In this document: one piece after another, positions 15,825 to 24,648 of the stretch
Position numbering within the stretch: position 1 is the stretch's first letter
How the letters are laid out: each line of letters opens with the position of its first letter
Assembly: GCA_004376055.2 (NCBI GenBank)
Contig: CP049016.1
Location: 620,001-684,000, forward strand
Direction of reading: 5' to 3'
DNA from: Nitrospirales bacterium LBB_01
GTDB lineage: Bacteria; Nitrospirota; Thermodesulfovibrionia; Thermodesulfovibrionales; Magnetobacteriaceae
Length of the DNA: 64,000 nucleotides
Made by a program: the position numbers and the translations under genes
Notes under the pieces: model-generated
Databases searched by the model: none
Seen by the model: only the letters and a program-made list of their open reading frames with translations
Told to the model about the DNA's origin: nothing

Positions 15825-17090
15825 CTAAACCACACCCTTTAATTTAGCGGCATCCGCTGGGCCAAAAACCGTAAAGGCTTTAGGCACGTTGTCTATAAAA
15901 CCCTCTATGATTTCATAAACATGTTTCATCTTCACGCGCTCAATGCCCCTTATAATCTGAGCAGGGCTGTAGTACCTGCCGTAGTAGATTTCCTGCCGCG
16001 CTATGTTTTGCATACGACCGGATGTGGACTCAAGACTCATCAGAAGGTTACCCTTTAACTGATTCTTTGCCCTCTGCAGCTCATCTTCTTTTAAATTATT
16101 TTTTAACGAATCCATTTCTTTTATTATAGTATCAATGACCTCAACATATTTTTTCTTACCTGTTGCAGCATACACCCCAAAGACTCCGGTATCGCTGTAA
16201 GAGGATAGAAACGAAAATATGGAGTACGCAAGCCCGCGCTTTTCACGTACCTCCTGAAACAAACGAGAGCTGACCCCGGCTCCGTATATTGTGTTAAGAA
16301 TAAGAAACGGATACCTAAGCGTACTGTTTTGCTTTACCCCCTCTATGCCCATACATATATGTACCTCGGAAAAGTCCTTCTTATACACTTTTAATGAGGC
16401 AGAAAATGGAGGTTTTTCATAGACTTTACCTTCAGCAGCTTGATTAGAATCAGCACGCACGGCGCCGATTTTGCTGTTAAGCAGTGCCAGCATCGCCTCG
16501 TGGTTGATGTTTCCGGCACAGGATATGACTACATCCTGAGTTCCATAGTGAGCACTTAAGTGTGAGGTAATATCGTTTCTTGTTATTTCCCGCACTGTTT
16601 CCTGAGTGCCAAGCACAGGCAGCCCAAGCCCGCTCTGTCCCCATATGTCGGTATAAAATAGGTCGTGAATATAGTCGTCCGGGGTATCTTCCACCATTTT
16701 TATTTCTTCAGAGATTATCTCCTGTTCTTTATGAATGTCTTGCTCCCTAAACAATGAATTCATATATATATCCGCAAGAATCTCAACAGCCTCATTGACG
16801 TGTTCTTTCAGCACTTTTACGTAATAGGTAGTGTTTTCTCTGGTGGTGAATGCGTTTAAATCGCCTCCAAGATAGTCTATCTCTGAGGCGATTTGTTCCT
16901 GAGTCCGTTTTTGTGTGCCTTTAAAAAACATATGCTCTATGAAGTGAGATATCCCGTTTTTTTCACGCCTTTCAAAGCGGGCGCCTACTTTCACCCATAT
17001 CCCTATGCTTACAGACCTCACCCCTGCCACTTTTTCAGTAACTATCGGAGTTCCATTTTCAAGATACCCTTTTTTGTACATTTCCCACAT
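15825..17090 (-). CDS. M16-family zinc metallopeptidase (YmxG/PqqL-like)
   Basis: 421 residues. The inverted zinc motif HxxEH appears as ISHFIEHMFFKGT (about 44-56), and the distal Glu lies in KEQEIISEEIKMVED (about 117-131). The second half-domain (about 180-400) contains the RLFQEVREKRGLAY signature. This matches the single-chain bacterial processing-peptidase family (YmxG). The order rpsO-pnp-M16 on one strand is a long-conserved arrangement in many phyla. The ATG at 17090 has GGGGG upstream; ATG 17081 is also possible. It faces the membrane glycosyltransferase gene tail to tail with only 13 bases between. Confidence 0.9.
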   Translation of the reverse strand: MWEMYKKGYLENGTPIVTEKVAGVRSVSIGIWVKVGARFERREKNGISHFIEHMFFKGTQKRTQEQIASEIDYLGGDLNAFTTRENTTYYVKVLKEHVNEAVEILADIYMNSLFREQDIHKEQEIISEEIKMVEDTPDDYIHDLFYTDIWGQSGLGLPVLGTQETVREITRNDITSHLSAHYGTQDVVISCAGNINHEAMLALLNSKIGAVRADSNQAAEGKVYEKPPFSASLKVYKKDFSEVHICMGIEGVKQNSTLRYPFLILNTIYGAGVSSRLFQEVREKRGLAYSIFSFLSSYSDTGVFGVYAATGKKKYVEVIDTIIKEMDSLKNNLKEDELQRAKNQLKGNLLMSLESTSGRMQNIARQEIYYGRYYSPAQIIRGIERVKMKHVYEIIEGFIDNVPKAFTVFGPADAAKLKGVV

Positions 17091-17206
17091 CCCCCACCGG
17101 CTTATTCTTAGTATTATCTGTTCAATATTGAAATTAAAAAAAGGGATAATTTACTATCCCTCCTTTCGTCAATATGACAGCACATAGCAACACTCAGGTT
17201 TTAGAA

Positions 17207-19294
17207 CTATTGCTGCTGGTCCAGTAATACCTCTTTCCGGCTGAGTTTAATCTTTCCGGCTCTGTCAACCTCTATAACCTTAACATCTATCTCGTCGCCC
17301 TCCTGAAGCACATCTGTGACCTTGTTTATCCGTTCCTTTGCTATCTGAGAAATATGCAAAAGCCCGTCTGTGCCCGGTAGTATCTCAACAAATGCGCCAA
17401 AGTCCATGATTTTTTTGACCTTGCCGTGATAAACGCGTCCGACCTCGGCATCCTCAACAATACCCAGAATTATTTCCTTTGTTCTTTTGAGGGATTCCTC
17501 GTCACTTGAGGCAATTGTAATGATACCATCGTCATTAATATCAATCTTTGCCCCGGTCTGTTCTACTATGCTCTTAATCACCTTACCGCCTGAGCCGATT
17601 ACGTCTTTTATCTTATCCATCCGTATCTGCATCTGGTGAATTCGTGGAGCATTTGGTGAAAGATTTTCTCTTGGGGTAGCAATAGCCTCAGTGATTTTTC
17701 CTAAGATATGCAAACGTCCGTTTTTAGCCCTCTGAAGCGCATCAACTAAAATCTCTCTGGTAACGCCCTGTATCTTAACGTCCATTTGAAAGGCTGTAAT
17801 TCCATGCTGAGTACCCGCTACCTTAAAGTCCATATCGCCAAGATGATCCTCAAGACCAAGAATATCCGTAAGCACTGCCACTTTGTCGCCTTCTTTAACC
17901 AATCCCATAGCAATACCTGCCACTGGATTTGAGATAGGAACTCCGGCATCCATAAGCGCAAGCGTTGCTCCGCACACGGAGGCCATAGAGGATGACCCGT
18001 TTGACTCCAGAATGTCTGATACCACCCTTATCGTGTAAGGAAAATTATCGGATGAGGGAATTACCGGCTTAATTGACCGTTCGGCAAGCGCTCCGTGACC
18101 AATTTCTCTTCTGCCGGGTGATTTTAATGGTTTTACCTCGCCAACACTAAACGGAGGGAAATTGTAGTGAAGCATAAAGGACTTATACGAATCCCCCTCA
18201 AGCGCATCAACACGCTGCTCGTCTGAGGACGTTCCCAGAGTTACGGCAACAAGGGCCTGAGTTTCACCTCTTACAAACAGAGCTGAGCCGTGCACTTTTG
18301 GTAAAAACCCGATCAAACAGTCTATACTTCTAACTGTGTGAAGGTCACGTCCGTCTGCGCGTATCCCTTTGTTTAGGATCATATCTCTGATGAGATCTTT
18401 TTCAATGTCTTCAAAAATGGCTGCGATTAGCCGTTCTTTACCCTCGTTATCACCGGTGCAGAGCGCCTTGATAGTATCATCAAGCAGCACGTCAAGCGCC
18501 TTCTGTCGTATGAGTTTACCGGGAATAGAAATCATACCCTTCATCTTCTCAAGGCAGAAATTTTTGACGGCAGCAATCAACACGTCATTGGTTTTAACCT
18601 CGTGTACGTCGCGTTTGGGTTTACCAACCAACTTGCGGAGTTCTTCTTGAGCCGCACATATTTTTTTGATTTCCTGATGAGCATAGTCAATAGCCTCTAT
18701 CAGCACCTCTTCTGAGACCTCAAGGGCGCCGCCCTCAACCATCGTTACGGCATCTTTGGTGCCGGCTACGACAAGACTCATGTCAAGCCCCTCAAGTTCT
18801 GACAAAGAGGGATTAATCACAAGCTCACCTTCTATGCGTCCTACACGTACTGAGGCCACAGGCCCCTCAAACGGAATATCCGATATTGTTAAAGCGGCTG
18901 ATATTGCAGTTATCCCCAGCACGTCGGATACGTTTTCATCTCCAAAAGACAAAAGCGACACCACTCCCTGGGTTTCCGAGTTAAACCCCTTTGGAAACAG
19001 AGGTCTCAGAGGTCTGTCTGTCAGACGGGAGGTCAGAACCTCTTTTTCAGACGGTCTGCCCTCTCTTTTTAAAAATCCGCCAGGAATTTTTCCTGCTGCA
19101 TACGCCTTTTCCTGATAATCTATCGTAAGAGGGAAAAAATCCTTACCTTCAACTATCCGCTTGTCGGCAACCGCCGTAGCAAGCACCATCGTGTTACCAT
19201 ACTTTGCAACCACTGCCCCATCTGATTGTTTGGCCAATAGGCCGGTTTCAAGCACTAACTTCTTTCCGCGTATCTCCACCTCTGTTGATTTCAA
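17207..19294 (-). CDS. pnp: Polyribonucleotide nucleotidyltransferase (PNPase)
   Basis: Phosphorolytic 3'-5' exoribonuclease of the RNA degradosome, 695 residues. Two RNase PH domains flank a helical linker; the first contains FFPLTIDYQEKAYAAGKIPG and SRLTDRPLRPLFP. The second has GIRADGR, ETQALVAVTLG, the catalytic-site region GRREIGHGALAERS and the Asp-rich LGLEDHLGDMDFKVAGT. The KH domain carries IGSGGKVIK (about 560-620), and S1 (about 625-690) ends the protein. It follows rpsO by 11 bases, the classical rpsO-pnp operon in which PNPase often autoregulates at its leader. Confidence 0.97.
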   Translation of the reverse strand: MKSTEVEIRGKKLVLETGLLAKQSDGAVVAKYGNTMVLATAVADKRIVEGKDFFPLTIDYQEKAYAAGKIPGGFLKREGRPSEKEVLTSRLTDRPLRPLFPKGFNSETQGVVSLLSFGDENVSDVLGITAISAALTISDIPFEGPVASVRVGRIEGELVINPSLSELEGLDMSLVVAGTKDAVTMVEGGALEVSEEVLIEAIDYAHQEIKKICAAQEELRKLVGKPKRDVHEVKTNDVLIAAVKNFCLEKMKGMISIPGKLIRQKALDVLLDDTIKALCTGDNEGKERLIAAIFEDIEKDLIRDMILNKGIRADGRDLHTVRSIDCLIGFLPKVHGSALFVRGETQALVAVTLGTSSDEQRVDALEGDSYKSFMLHYNFPPFSVGEVKPLKSPGRREIGHGALAERSIKPVIPSSDNFPYTIRVVSDILESNGSSSMASVCGATLALMDAGVPISNPVAGIAMGLVKEGDKVAVLTDILGLEDHLGDMDFKVAGTQHGITAFQMDVKIQGVTREILVDALQRAKNGRLHILGKITEAIATPRENLSPNAPRIHQMQIRMDKIKDVIGSGGKVIKSIVEQTGAKIDINDDGIITIASSDEESLKRTKEIILGIVEDAEVGRVYHGKVKKIMDFGAFVEILPGTDGLLHISQIAKERINKVTDVLQEGDEIDVKVIEVDRAGKIKLSRKEVLLDQQQ

Positions 19295-19305
19295 ATAGTC
19301 ATCTC

Positions 19306-19575
19306 CTACTTTCTGATACCAAGACGCTCTATCAATGTCTTGTATCGCTTGATATCTTTTGATTTTAAGTATTCAAGAAGTTTTTTCCTTCTTGCCACGA
19401 TTTTTAACAGACCCCTGCGTGAATGGTGGTCTTTGGTATGAAACCTGAAATGCTCAGAAAGATACTTCATCCTGTCATTCAAAAGTGCTATCTGAACCTC
19501 CGGAGAGCCTGTATCTTTCTCGTGAACCCTGAACTCCGTTATCATTGCCAGTTTGCTCTCTTTAGTCTGAATCAA
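19306..19575 (-). CDS. rpsO: 30S ribosomal protein S15
   Basis: 89 residues, the standard length. Landmarks are [35 protein letters not shown] and the C-terminal [13 protein letters not shown]. It binds the central domain of 16S rRNA early in small-subunit assembly. The start is TTG at 19575, seven bases after a strong GGGGGGTG. The next ATG would delete the first helix. It heads the rpsO-pnp-M16 gene line. The 187-base upstream interval holds no gene; a TTGACT with an AT-rich stretch about 17 bases on is a possible promoter, but weak. Confidence 0.97.
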   Translation of the reverse strand: MIQTKESKLAMITEFRVHEKDTGSPEVQIALLNDRMKYLSEHFRFHTKDHHSRRGLLKIVARRKKLLEYLKSKDIKRYKTLIERLGIRK

Positions 19576-19762
19576 TTTATCACCCCCCTTTTTTCATAGT
19601 GTTCTATATTTATTTATAATAACCTGTGTGATGTTAACATAATATTTAATCCCTTGTAAAGGAGAAATTGGGATTGTCATTAATGCTGTTATTTTGAAAA
19701 AAAGTCAAGTAATTTGCTGTAATGTTTTTTTAATATGAAACTACGCCATTTTGAAAAAACAA

Positions 19763-20467
19763 TTACTTAACATACTCAAGACGGAACCCTATGTTGTAGC
19801 TCCTGTAGCCGGCGCTGTTGAATCGACGGTTGTAGCAACGTATATAGACAGGGTGCCGGCTCCAACAACCACCACGAATTACACGGTTTTCACCATCTCC
19901 GGTATATATAGGATTATCATGAGAGTGTTTGCTATACGCATCCTCATCATATACATCATCAACCCACTCCCAAACATTACCACTCATATCAAAAAGCCCT
20001 AACCCATTAGGCAATTTCTCCCCAACAGGATGTGTTTTACCGTCTGAATTTCCGCTATGCCAGGCATAATCATCTAATCTTGCCCCATCACTAGTCCCTG
20101 CCCATTTTTCTTTTTTCCCTCCACTCCTTGCTGCATATTCCCACTTAGCCTCGCTTGGTAAACGATATTTCATGCCTGTCTTTGCGTTTAACTGATTGAT
20201 AAATTCCATTGCATCATTCCAACTCACAGTCTCTACAGGATAATTGTCTCCACATTTAAAGTGTGCTGGATTGCTCCCCATTATTTTAGTCCATTGCCCT
20301 TGAGTTACTTCATATTTCCCTATATAAAAATCATCAACGTATACCTCGTGTACAGGTGTTTCATCCTCATATTTATCGTCAAATGTATCTCCCATTTGAT
20401 AACACCCGCCTTTTACAAACACAAACTCCATCCCTGTCACTAGACATGTATAATCTTTAGCACTCAT
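19763..20467 (-). CDS. Formylglycine-generating-enzyme (FGE-sulfatase) domain protein
   Basis: 234 residues that are almost entirely an FGE-sulfatase/C-type-lectin-like fold. GGCYQMGD at the start, KYEVTQGQWTKIMGSNPAHF, YPVETVSWNDAMEFINQL, YRLPSEAKWEYAAR, LFDMSGNVWEWVDD, VIRGGCWSR and NIGFRLEY are all family hallmarks. True formylglycine enzymes need two active-site Cys close to the C-terminus. Here only GGCW and IRCYNR are near, so catalytic activity is doubtful. Many bacterial homologues serve other roles. There is no signal peptide. It stands alone between rpsO and the glycosyltransferases. Confidence 0.82.
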   Translation of the reverse strand: MSAKDYTCLVTGMEFVFVKGGCYQMGDTFDDKYEDETPVHEVYVDDFYIGKYEVTQGQWTKIMGSNPAHFKCGDNYPVETVSWNDAMEFINQLNAKTGMKYRLPSEAKWEYAARSGGKKEKWAGTSDGARLDDYAWHSGNSDGKTHPVGEKLPNGLGLFDMSGNVWEWVDDVYDEDAYSKHSHDNPIYTGDGENRVIRGGCWSRHPVYIRCYNRRFNSAGYRSYNIGFRLEYVK

Positions 20468-20589
20468 ATGTTAGTAATTTTAGAAGATTTTACTATGTTT
20501 TGGCAATAACAGCTTTATGTTTTTAATGATAATCCCTCCTTTACGTCAACTCCGAAATACAGCAGGACAACACACTGTTTGATTTTCAA

Positions 20590-21729
20590 TCAGGCAATCA
20601 ACTTTTTAAATCCTGTTGAATCAAGCATACGTTTTATTTTGTTTTTTATTTTGTTGTCTGCTATCAGTATAGCCTCAATATGTGCAAAGCATTTCTCTGT
20701 ACATTTATTGACATCATACAGAGGAAGCCCGTTAAATTCGTCAGTCTCAACAGATATATCTATGAAAAACTTAACATCCACGCCATTTTCTCTGCACTTT
20801 ATAAGAGACTTCTCACCCTCTGCAGATGCTCCGAATATAGCAACGCTTTTGACAAAATTAAGAATATAGAATCTTTCCATAAAGTCCTTAATATCTATGA
20901 TTTTAAACTTCAAAAAATATACTAAACGTGCCGCCATGCCGACAAACCGGTTAAAACGTAAAATGTCTATGCAGTTAAATTCTACAAATATCTTTAAACG
21001 TTCAATAGCAGATATGTGTTTCCAGTAAACTTTTGAAAACGCAAAAAGATTCTTCTCAAAACATATGCTTTCTTTGGACTTTGTGCCTTCAAAGCGGCGA
21101 TAGGTTGCAAGTAAGCTGTCAATTTTACAAAATTTGTAACATAAGGCAGACCTTAACAGAAAATCCCAGTCCATAGTGTATTGGTTTTGTTCATCAAAGA
21201 GTCCAACAGTATTGAGCACTTCTTTTAAAAAGAAATACCCACCAGGGTTATAGCAAAATGAGTTAAACCTCCACCATCTGAGCATTGAACTGAAGTCAAC
21301 ATGAGGATTATTTATCCAAAATGTTCCATTTTCACTGAGTACCCGCACATTGCCTACGACAAATTTTTCGCCTTTTTCAAAATACGTCAGCACTGCGCTA
21401 AATGCTCCCGGCTCTAAATAGTCATCGCTGTTTAAATAAACGATAACGTCACCTTTTGACATAGAAAACCCTTTGTTCATCGCATCAGACTGCCCGCGGT
21501 CAGGCTCTGATATCCATTTAAGGTGGGGATAGCTTTTCAGTATTTCTATGGTCTCATCGGTTGAGCCGCCATCCACTACGATGTGTTCAAAATTCGGATA
21601 CCCCTGTGAAAGCACACTTTCTACTGCATCTTTTATGTATCTTGCACTGTTTAAAGACGGCGTTATAACTGATATGAGCAAATCAGGCATTGCTGCTAAC
21701 CCTTTGTCAAACCGAACTGGTCTTTCCAC
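20590..21729 (-). CDS. Family 2 glycosyltransferase with extra C-terminal Rossmann-like domain
   Basis: GT-A fold transferase in about 1-215: ISVITPSLNSARYI, VVDGGSTDETIEIL, YLNSDDYLEPGAF (the DxD-type metal motif) and GGYFFLKEVL. Residues about 280-379 form a separate region with VAIFGASAEGEKSLIKC, VKFFIDIS and GLPLYDV. It resembles the nucleotide-binding Rossmann-like fold of PglD N-terminal domains. It overlaps the 3' end of the upstream membrane glycosyltransferase gene by 34 bases, so the two are likely co-translated and act in one glycan pathway. The sugar is unknown. Confidence 0.82.
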   Translation of the reverse strand: MERPVRFDKGLAAMPDLLISVITPSLNSARYIKDAVESVLSQGYPNFEHIVVDGGSTDETIEILKSYPHLKWISEPDRGQSDAMNKGFSMSKGDVIVYLNSDDYLEPGAFSAVLTYFEKGEKFVVGNVRVLSENGTFWINNPHVDFSSMLRWWRFNSFCYNPGGYFFLKEVLNTVGLFDEQNQYTMDWDFLLRSALCYKFCKIDSLLATYRRFEGTKSKESICFEKNLFAFSKVYWKHISAIERLKIFVEFNCIDILRFNRFVGMAARLVYFLKFKIIDIKDFMERFYILNFVKSVAIFGASAEGEKSLIKCRENGVDVKFFIDISVETDEFNGLPLYDVNKCTEKCFAHIEAILIADNKIKNKIKRMLDSTGFKKLIA

Positions 21730-23240
21730 TTTTGCATGGTCTCTGGGTTATCGGTTACTTTAAAAACATGAAAATTCATTGTGTGAAAGTCTCCGGGTTC
21801 AATCTCTAACACATAACGCCAGTTTGACAAAAGCTCAGGATTGGGGTTTCTTAATAAAACCGTAGTAAAGTTGTATTTTTTTAAAAACTCTCCCATCTCA
21901 GTGGTGTACTTTTCTCGCAGCATAAAACCTTTTCTGTTTGAGTAGTATATAATTCTTGGATTCCAGTCAAAATCTGCAATCACTAAGTATTCGTTGCTCT
22001 GGGTTATAGTTTGCAGAAAATCAGGAAGGGTTATCTTAGGCGGATATTTGTTTTGAAGCAGCGGGAATGTCAGAGTTGTTGACAGAGCAGGAAGGGTAGT
22101 CAGTGTGATAATGATAATGGCTGTGAAAAGAACAATTTTATTTCCCCTTGTAAACTTGCAAAAAAACGCATAAAGAGAGATTCCAATCACTGTTGAAACC
22201 ACAGGGCTTACTGCCATCAGGTAATAGTTATGAATTACGTATAAATTGAAAAATGAGGATATTTCAAAAAGCACTCCTATCAGGCTAAAGAGGAAAAACA
22301 GTGCAATTTTTTTATTTTCTTTCAGAGCGTACCAAAAACCAAACGGTAATAAAAGAGCTAAAAACCCCGGCACTAAGACGTGTAAATGATCAGCAATTTT
22401 TAACCAGTTAGTGCCGTCAAGCCTCTGTTTAAAAGTTCCGTAGTTCCAGTCAGTGAGATTTTTTGAGCTTAGCCATGCCGTAAAAGGCGATGAGTTTTTA
22501 ATATAGTCAGTATAGAGCACCCATGCGTAACCACAAATAAAAGGAATTGCGATAATAATCAGAGCGATAAGTTTTTTCTCTGATAATAAACCTTTGCGGT
22601 TATCGGTTCTGTCCCAAAGCTGATATACTGAAAAAGCAGCCATCAAAGGAATAAAAACAAACACCGTAGTGATTTTGGTTAAATAGGCAAGTATTCCAAA
22701 ACCTAATGAAAGATACATGGAAAAAGGTTTTTCTTTGGTTTCAAGCCACCTAATGAGAAAAAAAAGATACCCCGTAGAAAATGCAACCGAGCAGTAGTCA
22801 ATCATACACGTGCGGCTCCAAAGTATTGTGTAGGGATTAAAAAGATAGTAAAACAAAATGAAAAGAGGCGGTTGTTTTTCCTTGAAAAAACGGGTTGAAA
22901 TTAGATATAAAAACAGCGCCGATATGTAAAAGTAAAAAATATTGGTGATACGGCCTGCAGCATCAATATTTTTAATGCCTGCTTTAGCAAGGAGAGCTGC
23001 CGATATTTGAAACGTAGGAAACTCAAACGGCACCCTCCACGGGGGGCCAAAAAGCGGAGTTTCGTATTCAAAAAACTTAATCCCCTCCTCCGCAAAATTC
23101 CTTATGGTTAAAGCGGTTTGAGTCTGCCTGAAACTATGACTTTCAAGAATTGGCGAATCTATATTAATAAGCCTGAGTGCTGCGGATAAGACTGTGACCA
23201 CAATTACTGTTTGTGTTTTAAGTTTAAGATTATTATGCAC
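21696..23240 (-). CDS. GT-C-type membrane glycosyltransferase (ArnT/PMT-like)
   Basis: 514 residues with about ten transmembrane helices. After the first helix comes DSPILESHSFRQTQTA, where the early acidic residue followed by H-x-x-R-Q-x-Q is typical of this GT-C group. FEFPTFQIS comes next. The C-terminal soluble part (about 415-505) is mixed alpha/beta. The start is GTG at 23240; AAAGGAGGTGAG lies upstream, with a rather long spacing of about 14 bases. It probably uses a polyprenyl-phosphate sugar donor on the periplasmic side and works with the overlapping GT2 gene. Confidence 0.75.
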   Translation of the reverse strand: MHNNLKLKTQTVIVVTVLSAALRLINIDSPILESHSFRQTQTALTIRNFAEEGIKFFEYETPLFGPPWRVPFEFPTFQISAALLAKAGIKNIDAAGRITNIFYFYISALFLYLISTRFFKEKQPPLFILFYYLFNPYTILWSRTCMIDYCSVAFSTGYLFFLIRWLETKEKPFSMYLSLGFGILAYLTKITTVFVFIPLMAAFSVYQLWDRTDNRKGLLSEKKLIALIIIAIPFICGYAWVLYTDYIKNSSPFTAWLSSKNLTDWNYGTFKQRLDGTNWLKIADHLHVLVPGFLALLLPFGFWYALKENKKIALFFLFSLIGVLFEISSFFNLYVIHNYYLMAVSPVVSTVIGISLYAFFCKFTRGNKIVLFTAIIIITLTTLPALSTTLTFPLLQNKYPPKITLPDFLQTITQSNEYLVIADFDWNPRIIYYSNRKGFMLREKYTTEMGEFLKKYNFTTVLLRNPNPELLSNWRYVLEIEPGDFHTMNFHVFKVTDNPETMQKWKDQFGLTKG

Positions 23241-23372
23241 AGCTTAGTTTCTCACCTCCTTTCATGCACTTATACTATCTCTTTAAGAGGAGGGGCAGGC
23301 TTTTAGTTAATATTAGCGCTGTAAGGGAACATTTAGGGCTATAGCGTAACACCCTGCACATACGATATGAGG

Positions 23373-23891
23373 TTACTCAAACACCTCGGTAATGTTAACC
23401 TGTAACCCTTCGATGACTTTAGATGTAACAAATCCTTCAATTGCCGCAACAGAGTGTAGTTTATACTTATCGTTTTCAACTGTTAAAATCTGAACACTCA
23501 TAAATTCAGGCAAGACTATCCAGTACTCAGGTACTTTATATCTTTCATAGATATCTCTCTTAACCAATGTATCCCTTTCGTAACTCCACGGAGAAACAAT
23601 TTCGCAAACCATGTCCGGCACTCCTCGCACCCACCCCCGTACAATAGACAAATTCTCTTTTCTGACAAATAATATGTCGGGTTGAACACGGTTAATTCCT
23701 TCCTCAAAGATTACGTCAAGGGGTGACAAATAAACTTTTCCTAATTTATTACTCCTTACATGGCGGCGTATTATATCTGCTAAATTAAAAACAACATCCT
23801 GATGTTTGTCAAATGGACTAGGCCCCATACTCTCCTCTCCGTTGATGATTTCAGTTAAATCGAAGTCTGTCTCTAAGGTTTCAGTAATCAT
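23373..23891 (-). CDS. Uma2-family (DUF820) putative endonuclease, copy 1
   Basis: 172 residues with the PD-(D/E)xK-like core of the Uma2 family. RVQPDILFV supplies the metal-binding Asp, DMVCEIVSPWS the E-x-(S/K) strand, and RDIYERYKVPEYWIV the signature after it. No partner or immunity gene is adjacent. It is a tandem paralogue of the gene at 24017-24535, with identical C-terminal residues apart from one change. The actual function of Uma2 proteins is not settled; they often multiply in mobile or accessory regions. Confidence 0.85.
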   Translation of the reverse strand: MITETLETDFDLTEIINGEESMGPSPFDKHQDVVFNLADIIRRHVRSNKLGKVYLSPLDVIFEEGINRVQPDILFVRKENLSIVRGWVRGVPDMVCEIVSPWSYERDTLVKRDIYERYKVPEYWIVLPEFMSVQILTVENDKYKLHSVAAIEGFVTSKVIEGLQVNITEVFE

Positions 23892-24016
23892 GGTTTATCT
23901 TAGCGTCAAACTAACGGTTTTGTCAATTATGAGAAGAACTATATATCCAATAACATGGTGAATAAAGTGGGAAGATTTATTTCAAATTCTCTATTGGTAC
24001 AACTTAGTTTCATGGG

Positions 24017-24535
24017 TTACTCAAACACCTCAGTGATGTTAAGCTGTAACCCTTCGATGACTTTAGATGTAACAAATCCTTCAATTGCCGCAACAGAGTG
24101 TAGTTTGTACTTATCGCCTACGATAGTTAATACCTCAATAGTCTGCGGCTCCGGCATAACTATCCAGTACTCCGGCACCCTGTATTTCTCATAGATTGCC
24201 TTTTTTACTGCCGTATCCATCTCATAACTGCCTGATGATATTATCTCGCAAACCATATCCGGCACACCCCTTATCCAATCCTGTGCGATACTCAGGTTTT
24301 CTTTTCTGATAAACAGTATATCCGGTTGTAGCCTATTAATTCCTTCTTCAAAGATAATGTCAAGAGGGGAAAAAAACAATTTCCCAAGCTTATTTTTTCT
24401 GATATGTTGGTTAAGTATATTATACAAATTAGCCGCTATATCCTGATGCTTAAAAAATGGACTTGGCCCCATCATTTCTTCTCCGTTAATAATTTCAGTT
24501 AAGTCTAAATCTGTTAATACGGTTTCTGTCAGCAT
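24017..24535 (-). CDS. Uma2-family (DUF820) putative endonuclease, copy 2
   Basis: 172 residues, same length and frame as copy 1. RLQPDILFI, DMVCEIIS and KYRVPEYWIVMPE are present. Differences concentrate in the middle, while the last 35 residues are nearly identical. About 40 bases upstream of each start are also shared, so the duplication unit (about 644 bp) includes leader sequence. The key residue pair (Asp of QPD, Glu of CEI) is intact in both copies. Confidence 0.85.
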   Translation of the reverse strand: MLTETVLTDLDLTEIINGEEMMGPSPFFKHQDIAANLYNILNQHIRKNKLGKLFFSPLDIIFEEGINRLQPDILFIRKENLSIAQDWIRGVPDMVCEIISSGSYEMDTAVKKAIYEKYRVPEYWIVMPEPQTIEVLTIVGDKYKLHSVAAIEGFVTSKVIEGLQLNITEVFE

Positions 24536-24614
24536 GGTTTATCTTAGTATCAAACTCACGATTTTGTCAATTACAGTGTAAGAAGAACCTAACCGCTGCA
24601 CCATCCTACAAACG

Positions 24615-24632
24615 AGTTACTCAAACACCTCA
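24615..24632 (-). pseudogene. Third Uma2 copy reduced to its 3' tip
   Basis: The bases AGTTACTCAAACACCTCA match the 3' ends of both Uma2 genes (GGTTACTCAAACACCTC, coding EVFE and stop on the minus strand). Nothing upstream of it is conserved, because the kinase gene stop at 24649 lies close by. It is probably the last trace of a third tandem unit. Confidence 0.55.
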
Positions 24633-24648
24633 TAGTGCAGGAGTAGCT

